Positions 6,554 through 13,789 of a DNA stretch of 18,294 nt are shown one piece after another; position 1 is the stretch's first letter, and every line of letters starts with the position of its first letter. The DNA is taken from contig JAEHCT010000004.1 in assembly GCA_020697635.1 (NCBI GenBank), positions 1-18,294 on the forward strand, read 5' to 3'. Source of the stretch: Candidatus Bathyarchaeota archaeon. Its GTDB lineage: Archaea; Thermoproteota; Bathyarchaeia; TCS64. The position numbers and the translations under genes are program-made. The notes beneath the pieces were generated by a model that had not been told where the DNA came from, ran no database searches, and was given only the letters and a program-made list of their open reading frames with translations.

Positions 6554-7879
6554 ATGGGCGAAGAAATGCCGGCGCGAAGAAACATGTTCTGGTTCGTGCA
6601 GGGCAACGTCAAGGTGCTGATGTTCTGCAGGGTGATATGGTCCGCGAGCACAAGCATAGTGTACCCCTTCTTCAGCCTATACATACTGGCGCTGGGAGGA
6701 ACCAGCACCGAGATCGGTCTCATCAACGCCCTCGGTATTATAGCCGGCATGATCCTCTACCCAGTCGGCGGCTACATCGCGGACAAGGCGGGGCGCGTCA
6801 AGCTCATAGGGTACAGCACCTTCCTCTACGCCTTCGCCCACCTCTTCTTCGTCGTCGCCAACGACTGGAAGATAATAGCGCTTGGGCAGTTCATGAGCCA
6901 GCTGCTGCTCTTCTACATGCCTGCCATGAACGCCCTGGAGGCGGACAGCCTGCCCCCCGGGGTGCGCGGCAGGGGCTTCGCCATGATGATGGCCGTACCA
7001 GGGGCCGTCAGGGTCGTGGCGCCCGTCATCGGAGGCTACGTTATAGAGTGGTTCAAGGCCAGCAGCGGCTTGACGAGCGACCAGGCCATCGTGATGGCCG
7101 TCAGGATATGCTGGACCGTGGCCTTCGCCACGGGGCTGCTTGTCGCTTGGCTAAGGCTCCGCTACCTGAAGGAGACGGTCTCGGAGGAAGAGGGAGGGGA
7201 GACGTTCAGCTTCAGGCAGATACCCAAGATGATAGTGCCGGCTTACAGGAGCATCATGGACAGCATAAAGTGGATGACGCCGAGCCTCAGGGTCATCGTT
7301 GTCTTAGAGATGTTCGCCAGCTTCTTTATCGCCATGAGCGCCCCCTTCTACGTGGTCTACGCGAAACAGGTCATAGGCCTCGTGGAGAGCCAGTGGGGGC
7401 TCATCATGTTCATCAGCGGCCTCGTGGGCATACTGGCGGCGTTCCCCCTCGGCTCCGCCACGGACAGGGTGGGCCCGAGGAAGATGATCCTCATAGGTAT
7501 CTTCGCAGCACCCGTCATAGTGTTCAGCTACCAGTACGCCGGCGGCTTCATCGGCGTCGCCGCGATCCTAGTGGGGCTCAGCCTCGTCAACAACCTGATG
7601 ATGCCGGCGTTCAGCACCATAATAGCCAACATCATCCCCCGCAGCCGCCGGGGCCGTCTCTACAGCCTCATCGGCGAGCGCGGCATAACGGTCAGCTTTG
7701 GCAACTTCTGGGGCGGAGGCTTCCTGCTGTTCCCGCCGGCGGCCATCGGCGCCTACGTAGGCGGCTGGGTGTACAAGATCGACCCCAACCTTCCGTGGAT
7801 CATAACCGGGGCCGCGCTGGTGATCTGCGCCGCGCTGGTCTACCTGTTCGTCCACGAGCCGGAGGAAGCCCAGCAGTGA
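6554..7879 (+). CDS. MFS transporter, first of a tandem pair
   Basis: This 441-aa protein is a major facilitator superfamily secondary transporter with about twelve membrane helices. Motif A is visible between helices 2 and 3 (GGYIADKAGRVKLIGYS), and a second basic loop, PRSRRGRLYSLIGERG, lies in the C-terminal half. The central loop carries an acidic stretch (KETVSEEEGGE). It closely matches the protein encoded next door at 7942-9267 along its whole length, so the two arose by duplication. An in-frame GTG at 6545 would add three residues; the ATG was chosen because GTGAT just before it looks like a ribosome binding site and the resulting protein has the same length as its paralogue. The substrate cannot be read from sequence; drug or metabolite efflux and sugar or organic acid uptake are all possible. 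Confidence 0.88.
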   Translation: MGEEMPARRNMFWFVQGNVKVLMFCRVIWSASTSIVYPFFSLYILALGGTSTEIGLINALGIIAGMILYPVGGYIADKAGRVKLIGYSTFLYAFAHLFFVVANDWKIIALGQFMSQLLLFYMPAMNALEADSLPPGVRGRGFAMMMAVPGAVRVVAPVIGGYVIEWFKASSGLTSDQAIVMAVRICWTVAFATGLLVAWLRLRYLKETVSEEEGGETFSFRQIPKMIVPAYRSIMDSIKWMTPSLRVIVVLEMFASFFIAMSAPFYVVYAKQVIGLVESQWGLIMFISGLVGILAAFPLGSATDRVGPRKMILIGIFAAPVIVFSYQYAGGFIGVAAILVGLSLVNNLMMPAFSTIIANIIPRSRRGRLYSLIGERGITVSFGNFWGGGFLLFPPAAIGAYVGGWVYKIDPNLPWIITGAALVICAALVYLFVHEPEEAQQ

Positions 7880-7904
7880 CTAGGAGGGAAGCGTTATCAC
7901 TAGC

Positions 7905-7918
7905 CGTTTAACCCTTAT
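7905..7918 (+). promoter_or_regulatory. Candidate promoter for the second tandem MFS gene
   Basis: GTTTAACCC followed by TTAT lies about 26-33 bases before the TTG at 7942, consistent with a leaderless or nearly leaderless transcript. An AAGGA at 7932-7936 could also serve as a weak ribosome site for a transcript that reads through from the first MFS gene. Confidence 0.35.
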
Positions 7919-7941
7919 GCCGTTCTTCGGGAAGGAATAAA

Positions 7942-9267
7942 TTGGCTGAGACTGAGGCGCTGGACAGGAAAGGCATGTTCTGGTTCATCCGCGGTAACAT
8001 CAGGACGCTGATGATCTGCAGGGTGATCTGGAGCCTCAGCACCAGCATCGTGTACCCTTACTTCAGCTTCTACGTCCTCGCGCTGGGCGGCACAGAGAAG
8101 GAGGTCGGGATCATAAGCAGCGTGGGCATCCTGGCCGGCATGATACTGTACCCGGTGGGGGGCTTCCTCGCCGACAAGGCGGGGCGGGTCAAGCTCATAG
8201 GGTACAGCACAATCCTGTACGCCTTCGCCCACATACCGTTCATCGTCGCGAACAACTGGCAGGCCCTCGCCTTGGGACAGTTCCTGGCTCATCTCCTCCT
8301 CTTCTACTCGCCAGCCATGAACGCCCTCAGCAGCGACAGCCTTCCACCGGGGGTCAGGGGTAGGGGCTTCGCCGTAATGATGGCGGTGCCGCAGGCCATA
8401 CGCATCATCGCCCCATTCATCGGAGGCCAGATGATCGCTTACTTCCAGGCCACCAGCGGCCTCAGCGAGGACCTCGCCCTGATACGGGCGGTGAAGCTGG
8501 CGTGGAGCATCGCCTTCCTCACGGGGCTCCTTGTGGCCTACCTGCGGCTCAGGTACCTGGAGGAGACCATCGACGAGGAGGAGTCCATGAAGTACAGCTG
8601 GAGGGACCTGCCGAGGGTCATGAAGGAGTCGTACCTGAGCATCTTCGAGTCTATTAGGTGGATGGACAGGTCGCTGAAGACGATAGTGCTCATAGAGATG
8701 GTGGCGGCTTTCTTCGTGGCCATGAGCGCGCCTTTCTGGTCCATCTACGCCAAGACCGTGGTAGGCGTCACCGTGCCCGAGTGGGGTAACGTCAACCTCG
8801 TCAGTGGCCTCGTCTCACTAGTCTTCGCGTTACCCATGGGCCAATTCGTTGACACCTGGGGCGCCAAAAAGGCCGTGCTCGTGGGCATGCTCACGGCGCC
8901 GGTGATCATATATCTCTTCCAGTACACCTCCGGGTTCTGGACTGTGGCCCTGGCGATCACCGCGATATCGATGTGCAACAGAATAATGATCCCGGGCTTC
9001 AGCACCCTCATCGCCAACATGATCCCCCGGGAGCGCCGCGGACGCCTCTACAGCATCCTAGGGGAGAGGGGAGTCCAGATAAGCTGGGGCAACTTCTGGG
9101 GCGGAGGCTTCCTGCTGTTCCCACCCGCCGCCCTAGGCGCCTGGGCAGGCGGACAACTCTATGCCTACAGCCCGACGCTGACTTGGCAGATAACGAGCGT
9201 CGCGATCCTCGTGTCCGCCCTGATGGTACTGTTCCTGGTGAAGGAGCCCAAGGACGCGCAGGTCTAG
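7942..9267 (+). CDS. MFS transporter, second of a tandem pair
   Basis: This 441-aa twelve-helix transporter is the paralogue of the protein encoded just upstream. Shared blocks include MFWFIRGN at the N-terminus, RVIWSLSTSIVYP, motif A GGFLADKAGRVKLIGYS, SLPPGVRGRGFAVMMAVP, the basic loop PRERRGRLYSILGERG, and NFWGGGFLLFPPAA. The central loop between the two halves is acidic (EETIDEEESMK). The start is TTG; the N-terminal segment has the same length as in the paralogue, and no in-frame alternative upstream is better. The 62-bp spacer contains a TATA-like stretch, so the copies may be separately expressed. Divergence is spread along both proteins, with changes such as FYMPAM versus FYSPAM in helix regions, so the pair may have split substrates or conditions of use. 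The exact substrate is unknown. Confidence 0.88.
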   Translation: MAETEALDRKGMFWFIRGNIRTLMICRVIWSLSTSIVYPYFSFYVLALGGTEKEVGIISSVGILAGMILYPVGGFLADKAGRVKLIGYSTILYAFAHIPFIVANNWQALALGQFLAHLLLFYSPAMNALSSDSLPPGVRGRGFAVMMAVPQAIRIIAPFIGGQMIAYFQATSGLSEDLALIRAVKLAWSIAFLTGLLVAYLRLRYLEETIDEEESMKYSWRDLPRVMKESYLSIFESIRWMDRSLKTIVLIEMVAAFFVAMSAPFWSIYAKTVVGVTVPEWGNVNLVSGLVSLVFALPMGQFVDTWGAKKAVLVGMLTAPVIIYLFQYTSGFWTVALAITAISMCNRIMIPGFSTLIANMIPRERRGRLYSILGERGVQISWGNFWGGGFLLFPPAALGAWAGGQLYAYSPTLTWQITSVAILVSALMVLFLVKEPKDAQV

Positions 9268-9320
9268 CCCTTTGAAACTTATTTCAGAGCATTCACTCGT
9301 CGGGGAACCGCGTTTTAATC

Positions 9321-9328
9321 TTATAAAT
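9321..9328 (+). promoter_or_regulatory. Strong TATA box for the hydroxyacid dehydrogenase gene
   Basis: TTATAAAT is centred 24-25 bases before the ATG at 9349, a near-ideal archaeal TATA box for a leaderless mRNA. The surrounding 9268-9348 spacer is AT-rich and separates this gene from the MFS pair. Confidence 0.7.
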
Positions 9329-9348
9329 GCGTTATACATGATTTAACC

Positions 9349-10311
9349 ATGAAGCCACTCGTTTTGATCAGCTCGGGGACCCTCAACGTGCCCGAGGACG
9401 TGTCAGGCACACTCAAAGACATAGCCGAGGTGGTGTACCTCAAAGGCGACCTGGAGGAACATATCGCCGAGGCCTCCGCCCTCCTCGTCGGCGGGGAACG
9501 CATAGACGCCGAGTTCCTCGCGAAGGCGCCCAAGCTGGGCGTCGCCGCCAGGTTCGGCGTCGGCTACGACAACGTGGACGTGGAGGCCTGCACCGCCAGG
9601 AAAGTGTACGCGACTCACACACCAGACGTGCTGTCAGGCAGCGTCGCGGACCACACCTGGGCCCTGATACTGGGGTTCATGAGGAGGATGCCTGAGGCCG
9701 ACGCCTACACCAGGACGGCGTGGGCCAAGAGGGAGAGGAGGCTGCCCTTCGGCTGGGACATGGAGGGTAAGGTCCTCGGGATCCTGGGCCTGGGCCGCAT
9801 CGGCTCAGAGGTCCTCAAGCGCAGCCAGGGCTTCGACGTCGAGACCATGTACCACGACCTGGTTGAGAAACCAAGCCTAGAGGAGAGGTACGGCGTGAAG
9901 CGGGTCGACTTCGACACGCTGCTACGCACCAGCGACATACTCACCGTCCACGTGCCCCTGACGCCGTTGACGCGGGGGATGATGGGGGCCGAGGAGTTCG
10001 GTAAGATGAAGCCCTCCGCCGTTTTGGTGAACACTTCCAGGGGGCCGGTCATCGACGAGAAGGCCCTCACCGAGGCTCTCAAAGGGAAGCAGATAAGGGG
10101 GGCGGCTCTTGACGTCTTCGAGAAGGAGCCCACACCTCTGGAGAACCCCCTGCTGGAGCTGGACAGCGTCGTGGTGACGCCACACTTCGCATCAGCCACC
10201 TGGGAGACAAGGAGGAAGATGGCGGAGACGGCCGTCGCCAACATAAAGGCGTACCTGGAGGGGCGGCGGCCGCCAAATCTGGTGCCCGAGCAGCGGGACG
10301 CGGAGTTCTAG
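9349..10311 (+). CDS. D-2-hydroxyacid dehydrogenase (NAD-dependent, SerA/glyoxylate reductase family)
   Basis: This 320-aa cytosolic enzyme should interconvert a D-2-hydroxyacid and its 2-oxoacid. The Rossmann motif GLGRIG is at 147-152. The next strand ends in an acidic residue (MYHD, D170), which favours NAD(H) over NADP(H). The catalytic triad is intact with the usual spacing: R231 in NTSRGPV, E260 in DVFEKEP, and H279 in TPHFASAT. The substrate loop RFGVGYDNVD (68-77) is also present. There is no C-terminal ACT or ASB regulatory domain, so it is the short form, resembling glyoxylate/hydroxypyruvate reductases and short phosphoglycerate dehydrogenases; sequence alone does not choose between them. 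The strong TATA box supports the ATG and an independent transcript. The gene downstream begins 33 bp later with its own TATA-like box. Confidence 0.93.
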   Translation: MKPLVLISSGTLNVPEDVSGTLKDIAEVVYLKGDLEEHIAEASALLVGGERIDAEFLAKAPKLGVAARFGVGYDNVDVEACTARKVYATHTPDVLSGSVADHTWALILGFMRRMPEADAYTRTAWAKRERRLPFGWDMEGKVLGILGLGRIGSEVLKRSQGFDVETMYHDLVEKPSLEERYGVKRVDFDTLLRTSDILTVHVPLTPLTRGMMGAEEFGKMKPSAVLVNTSRGPVIDEKALTEALKGKQIRGAALDVFEKEPTPLENPLLELDSVVVTPHFASATWETRRKMAETAVANIKAYLEGRRPPNLVPEQRDAEF

Positions 10312-10317
10312 CCCCAT

Positions 10318-10326
10318 CTTTTAAAT
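10318..10326 (+). promoter_or_regulatory. TATA-like box for the polyprenol kinase-like gene
   Basis: CTTTTAAAT follows the dehydrogenase stop by a few bases. Its centre is about 22 bases from the GTG at 10345 and about 31 from the ATG at 10354, so it does not decide between the two possible starts. The T run could also end the upstream transcript. Confidence 0.5.
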
Positions 10327-10344
10327 CCACCCACACCTATTTCC

Positions 10345-11055
10345 GTGGACTCGATGGACCTATGGGCTAACCTGCCTGTGATGCTCGCCTGCTACGGCTA
10401 CATAGTCGTGCTCATCCTCGTGGCGGGGAGGATTGGCGGCCACCCCTCCGTCTCGAGGGGCGTCAGCAGGAAGTTCCTGCACGCCATGATAGGAAACCTT
10501 CCCCTCATCATGCCCTACTTCACGGACAGAGTGTTCCCGTTCCTGGTGGCCAGCCCCTTCATACTCGTGACGTTTCTGGTGTCCCCATACTCGCCGTGGC
10601 CCGGCTTCGCGGAGAGATTGAGTGGCCTGAGCGACATCACCGAGGAGGGCCACCACACCGGCCTGATACTCTACGCGGTGAGCTACAGCGCCCTAGCCAT
10701 GCTCTATGGGACTAGGCCGTACACAGTCGCGGCGGGGATACTCCCCATGGCATATGGGGACAGCGTCGCCGCGATCGTCGGCACCAGGTATGGTAGACAC
10801 AGGTTCAGGGTCTTCGAGGAGAAGAGCCTCGAGGGCTGCCTCAGCATGTTCGCCGGGAGCATGCTGTCGCTGCTGGCGGGGATGGCCTACTTCTCCACGG
10901 TGTACGGCTTCGACTTCCAGGCCCAGTTGGTGCCGGTCCTGGCGGTGTCCGCTGTGGTCACCCTGGCTGAGGCTGTGAGCCCCCGGGGCTTCGACAACGT
11001 GGCGGTGCCTGCGCTGGGGGCGCTGACGTTCATCGTGATGGGGGGCGGCGGCTGA
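10345..11055 (+). CDS. Polyprenol kinase-like membrane protein (dolichol/phytol kinase family)
   Basis: This 236-aa integral membrane protein resembles the SEC59/VTE5 family, which phosphorylates long isoprenoid alcohols, usually with CTP. Visible family motifs are SRKFLH (41-46), the nucleotide-binding-like block AYGDSVAAIVGTRYGRHR (136-152), EKSLEG (159-164), and AEAVSPRGFDNVAVP (208-222) with the conserved DN. About six or seven helices surround these motifs. In archaea such an enzyme could salvage geranylgeraniol for membrane lipids or make the polyprenyl phosphate carrier used in protein glycosylation. The GTG start is three codons before an ATG that may be the true start. The stop overlaps the next gene's ATG (TGATG), so the two are almost certainly translated together. 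Family membership is well supported; the exact alcohol is not. Confidence 0.8.
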   Translation: MDSMDLWANLPVMLACYGYIVVLILVAGRIGGHPSVSRGVSRKFLHAMIGNLPLIMPYFTDRVFPFLVASPFILVTFLVSPYSPWPGFAERLSGLSDITEEGHHTGLILYAVSYSALAMLYGTRPYTVAAGILPMAYGDSVAAIVGTRYGRHRFRVFEEKSLEGCLSMFAGSMLSLLAGMAYFSTVYGFDFQAQLVPVLAVSAVVTLAEAVSPRGFDNVAVPALGALTFIVMGGGG

Positions 11056-11621
11056 TGGTCTTCGTGGTGATCGACGGCCTCGACGGCTCCGGTAAGAGCA
11101 CCCAGGCGAGGCTCATCCGCAGCCGCGCCGCCGAGAAGGGGGGAACCTGTGTCCTGAGGGCCCATCCCTCGTCAGACAACCTCTTCGGCCGCCTGGGCAG
11201 GGGCTGCCTTCTCCAGGAGGGAAAGAAGGCGCACGCCGCCGCCTCCCTCTTCTACCTGTTGGACGTGGCGCGGTCCCTGCTTCTCTACAGGTGGCGTAGA
11301 GTGGACTACGTTGTCTTCGTCAGGTACCTCATGGGCACCGCGTACCTCCCCGAGCCCCTCCACAGGGTGGCGTACCTATTCCTCTACAGGCTGGTTCCCC
11401 TGAGCAGCCACATGTACTTCATCGACGTCTCGCCTGATGAGGCTCATAGGCGCATAGAGGCGAGGCGCGGCAGGAGGGAGATGTTCGAGTCCCTTGAGAG
11501 GCTCAGACAGGTACGGGGGAAAGCTCTGTCTCTCATCGGCAAAGGCTCCTGGACGGTCATAGACGGGGACCGGCACTGGAGGGTGATCCACCGACATCTA
11601 TCGGAGCTCATCGGTCTCTGA
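11055..11621 (+). CDS. Thymidylate kinase-like P-loop kinase
   Basis: This 188-aa protein has the fold signatures of thymidylate kinases: a Walker A loop GLDGSGKST at 8-16 right at the N-terminus, a FIDVSPDEAHRRI strand-helix (122-134), and an arginine-rich lid (EARRGRREMFE, 135-145). Two things differ from classical dTMP kinase. The nucleotide-binding DR(Y/H) motif reads VRY at 89-91, and the expected DS after it is replaced by LMGTAYLP. The coding sequence starts within the stop of the polyprenol kinase-like gene, sharing one base, so the enzymes are translationally coupled. It may therefore phosphorylate something other than dTMP, perhaps an isoprenoid phosphate made by its partner; that is inference. 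An ordinary salvage dTMP kinase remains possible. Its 3' end overlaps the convergent MFS gene by 14 bp. Confidence 0.8.
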   Translation: MVFVVIDGLDGSGKSTQARLIRSRAAEKGGTCVLRAHPSSDNLFGRLGRGCLLQEGKKAHAAASLFYLLDVARSLLLYRWRRVDYVVFVRYLMGTAYLPEPLHRVAYLFLYRLVPLSSHMYFIDVSPDEAHRRIEARRGRREMFESLERLRQVRGKALSLIGKGSWTVIDGDRHWRVIHRHLSELIGL

Positions 11622-12795
11622 TCCTGAGTACAAAGAACATGCCCAGGGACAGCGTCACAAGCTGCACGTAGAGGGGGGCCGTGAAGCCGTACCTCTCCAG
11701 CAGCAGGCCCGCCAGCCAGGGTGCAGGCACGGCGCCCGCCCTCCCGTAGGCGTCGAGCTTCCCCAGCACGGAGCTCCGCCGCTCCTGGGGCACGATCTCG
11801 GTGATGAGGCTCATCCAACTGGGCATCCAGAAGCATATGTCGAGGGCGCTGACGCCGTTGAAGAGGACGTAAGCCCACACGGACCTGAATAGTATGAACC
11901 CTATGACGGTGACGTAAGCCATGGCTACGCTCCCCATGAGCATCCTCTTCTGGCCCACCCTGTCGCTGAGCTTCCCCAAGGGTATGCTGCCCAGAGCCCA
12001 GACGAGGTTGAAGCTGGTGCTCATGAACCCCAGCTCTAGGGGCGTGAAGCCTTGGTAGTCTGTCAGTGCGCCGTAGAAGAGGCTGTAGGCCACCGCGTAG
12101 CCGAACCCCATAGTCAACATGATCAGATACAAGACGACGTTCTCTCCCTCAGGGAGCAGGGCGTCCCTGACCCTCGCCCCGAAGGGGGCTGTGTTCTTCT
12201 TCCCGGCGTCCGGCGTATGGGTCTCTTTGAGGTAGAAGTAGAGCAGCGTCAGCCCGATCAAGTCGACGACGAGGGTCACATATAGGATGGGTGTATACCC
12301 CGACTTCACCGCGATGTATCCGCCGGCGGAGGCCATCAGGGTGCTCGTGCCCTGGCTGACGGCGAGGAGTGTGCTGAAAGCCGTGGCCCTCTGGGCGCTG
12401 TCCACCGACTCGGTGATCAACGCGTTCCTACCGGGGTTACCCATCATGAACATGGCGGTGAACCCGATGAAGAAAGAGAAGACCAGCAGCGCATAGTAGT
12501 GCCTCGACGCGATGAGCACCGCCATGGCTGCGACCCTGCAGACGTTGCTGGTTATCACCACAGGCCTCCTCCCGTAGTTGTCGCTTATGTAGCCCCACGC
12601 CAGCAGCCCTAGCCCGGTGCTCACATTGATCATGGCCTGGATGACCCCCAGCTGCCCGATGCCTATGCCGGTGCTGAGGAGGTATGGCTGCCATATCACG
12701 TAGAACATGCCGAACCCTATCTGACTGATGAGGGCCTGCGCCGCCAGCACGCGTATGTTGCCCTCCAGCGCGAGGGCTCGGCTCAGCGACTTCAA
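11608..12795 (-). CDS. MFS transporter
   Basis: This 395-aa twelve-helix transporter of the major facilitator superfamily has a classical motif A (GYISDNYGRRPVV) after helix 2 and a matching loop in the second half (GKLSDRVGQKRM). The central loop (KETHTPDAGKKN) is short. It is only distantly like the tandem pair at 6554-9267, so it is not a third copy of them. Its overall pattern fits the MFS_1 drug or metabolite transporters; the substrate is unknown. The start is TTG at 12795, since a stop lies a few codons upstream and no ATG or GTG is available in frame before the first hydrophobic helix. A TATA-like box about 39 bases upstream would give a leader of about 12 bases. The 3' end overlaps the kinase gene by 14 bp. 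Confidence 0.85.
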   Translation of the reverse strand: MKSLSRALALEGNIRVLAAQALISQIGFGMFYVIWQPYLLSTGIGIGQLGVIQAMINVSTGLGLLAWGYISDNYGRRPVVITSNVCRVAAMAVLIASRHYYALLVFSFFIGFTAMFMMGNPGRNALITESVDSAQRATAFSTLLAVSQGTSTLMASAGGYIAVKSGYTPILYVTLVVDLIGLTLLYFYLKETHTPDAGKKNTAPFGARVRDALLPEGENVVLYLIMLTMGFGYAVAYSLFYGALTDYQGFTPLELGFMSTSFNLVWALGSIPLGKLSDRVGQKRMLMGSVAMAYVTVIGFILFRSVWAYVLFNGVSALDICFWMPSWMSLITEIVPQERRSSVLGKLDAYGRAGAVPAPWLAGLLLERYGFTAPLYVQLVTLSLGMFFVLRIRDR

Positions 12796-12829
12796 GGCTA
12801 CCAGAACCTAGCTTGATATCGCCCACGTG

Positions 12830-12837
12830 GATAAAAA
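12830..12837 (-). promoter_or_regulatory. TATA-like box for the third MFS gene
   Basis: On the minus strand this reads TTTTTATC, between the aldo/keto reductase stop and the MFS start. It could give the MFS gene its own promoter, or act as the poly-T end signal of the reductase transcript. Confidence 0.4.
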
Positions 12838-12848
12838 GGAGGCGGAGC

Positions 12849-13667
12849 CTAGGGGAGGACCTCGCCGAAGAGCTTGAGGTTATTCCGGATGTCGCCTAGG
12901 CCGTACATGCCTATGTTCCAGGCGTCTATGAACTCGTGGAATTGGAGGGCGTACCTGATGGCCTCCTCCGCTTGGGCCCTGAGCCTCCCCGCGTGGAGTA
13001 TCTTTATGACGTAGACGAACTTGCCTGCGTCGTGCAGGTCCCGGATGGCGTCGATCCTGTCCTCCTGGGTGCCGTCGTCCACTAGGGCCCCGGCCATGTT
13101 CAGGGTGGTGCAGACCACGTCTATCTCGGGGACCTCCAGCGCCTGCCGGAGAGTCTCGGTGCTGTGGGTGGATAGCGCCGTGGCTCTCACTCGACCCGTC
13201 TCCTTGGCGTCCAAGAAGGCCTTGAGCGCCCCCATCCTGCTGCTCAGAGGGCCGGAGACGTATGGATACCCTTCCGCGTCCCGCCTCTCCACGGGCCTAG
13301 GAGGCACTATGTGGAGGAACATTATGTCCACGTGCTCGGTGCCCAGGTCCCTGAGACTTTGCTCCACGGCCTCCACGCCCTCATCGTAGGTGTGGGCGTT
13401 GGTCTTGTCCGCTACCACAACCTCTCCACGGGGAACCAGCTTCAGCCCCTCGGCCACGTGGGAATGGGTACCATAGTCGTCGCTGGTGTCCCAGAAGTTG
13501 ACTCCCAGCCTGTAGGCTTCCGCGAGTCTTCTTCCCCCCTCTGGTGGCGGTACGTCGCCCTGTGTCTTGGCGCCCTCGGGGCCCTTCTTGAAGGTGAAGG
13601 GCTCGGTGCCGTAGCACAGCCTCGAGACGGTGAGACCCGTGTCCCCGAGCCTTGTGGTAAGCCTCAT
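12849..13667 (-). CDS. Aldo/keto reductase
   Basis: This 272-aa cytosolic oxidoreductase belongs to the aldo/keto reductase superfamily, NADP(H)- or NAD(H)-dependent TIM barrels that reduce carbonyls. The catalytic tetrad is complete: D60 and Y65 in NFWDTSDDYG, K88 in VVVADKTN, and H119 in DIMFLHIV. The N-terminal hairpin and first strand (LGDTGLTVSRLCYGTEPF) are typical. It is shorter than many relatives and has a charged insert (KKGPEGAKTQGDVPPPEGG, 27-45) before helix 1. There is no C-terminal iron-sulfur extension, unlike some archaeal and bacterial relatives. The ATG at 13667 is about 28 bases from a weak TATA-like CTTTTCAT on the minus strand. It lies on the same strand as the MFS gene 53 bp downstream and may be co-transcribed with it, perhaps linking transport and reduction of one compound. 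Confidence 0.9.
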   Translation of the reverse strand: MRLTTRLGDTGLTVSRLCYGTEPFTFKKGPEGAKTQGDVPPPEGGRRLAEAYRLGVNFWDTSDDYGTHSHVAEGLKLVPRGEVVVADKTNAHTYDEGVEAVEQSLRDLGTEHVDIMFLHIVPPRPVERRDAEGYPYVSGPLSSRMGALKAFLDAKETGRVRATALSTHSTETLRQALEVPEIDVVCTTLNMAGALVDDGTQEDRIDAIRDLHDAGKFVYVIKILHAGRLRAQAEEAIRYALQFHEFIDAWNIGMYGLGDIRNNLKLFGEVLP

Positions 13668-13759
13668 ACCTGATCCTAGGACGCCGACACATGAAAAGGG
13701 TTAGCAGTGGGCTACCGATCTTGGGTGGGGTGCAGAGCCGCCGGCTAGGTACTCACATC

Positions 13760-13767
13760 TTTTTATT
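13760..13767 (+). promoter_or_regulatory. TATA box for the fourth MFS gene
   Basis: TTTTTATT is centred 26 bases before the ATG at 13790, matching a leaderless archaeal promoter. This argues that the ATG at 13790, and not the upstream in-frame ATG at 13691, begins the protein. Confidence 0.6.
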
Positions 13768-13789
13768 ATCCGCTTTGACTAGCTACCCC

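Noticed and set aside
13691..13789. 33-residue N-terminal extension of the fourth MFS transporter
   Set aside because: A TATA box spaced 26 bases from the ATG at 13790 lies inside it, and MFS_3 proteins normally begin close to the first helix.
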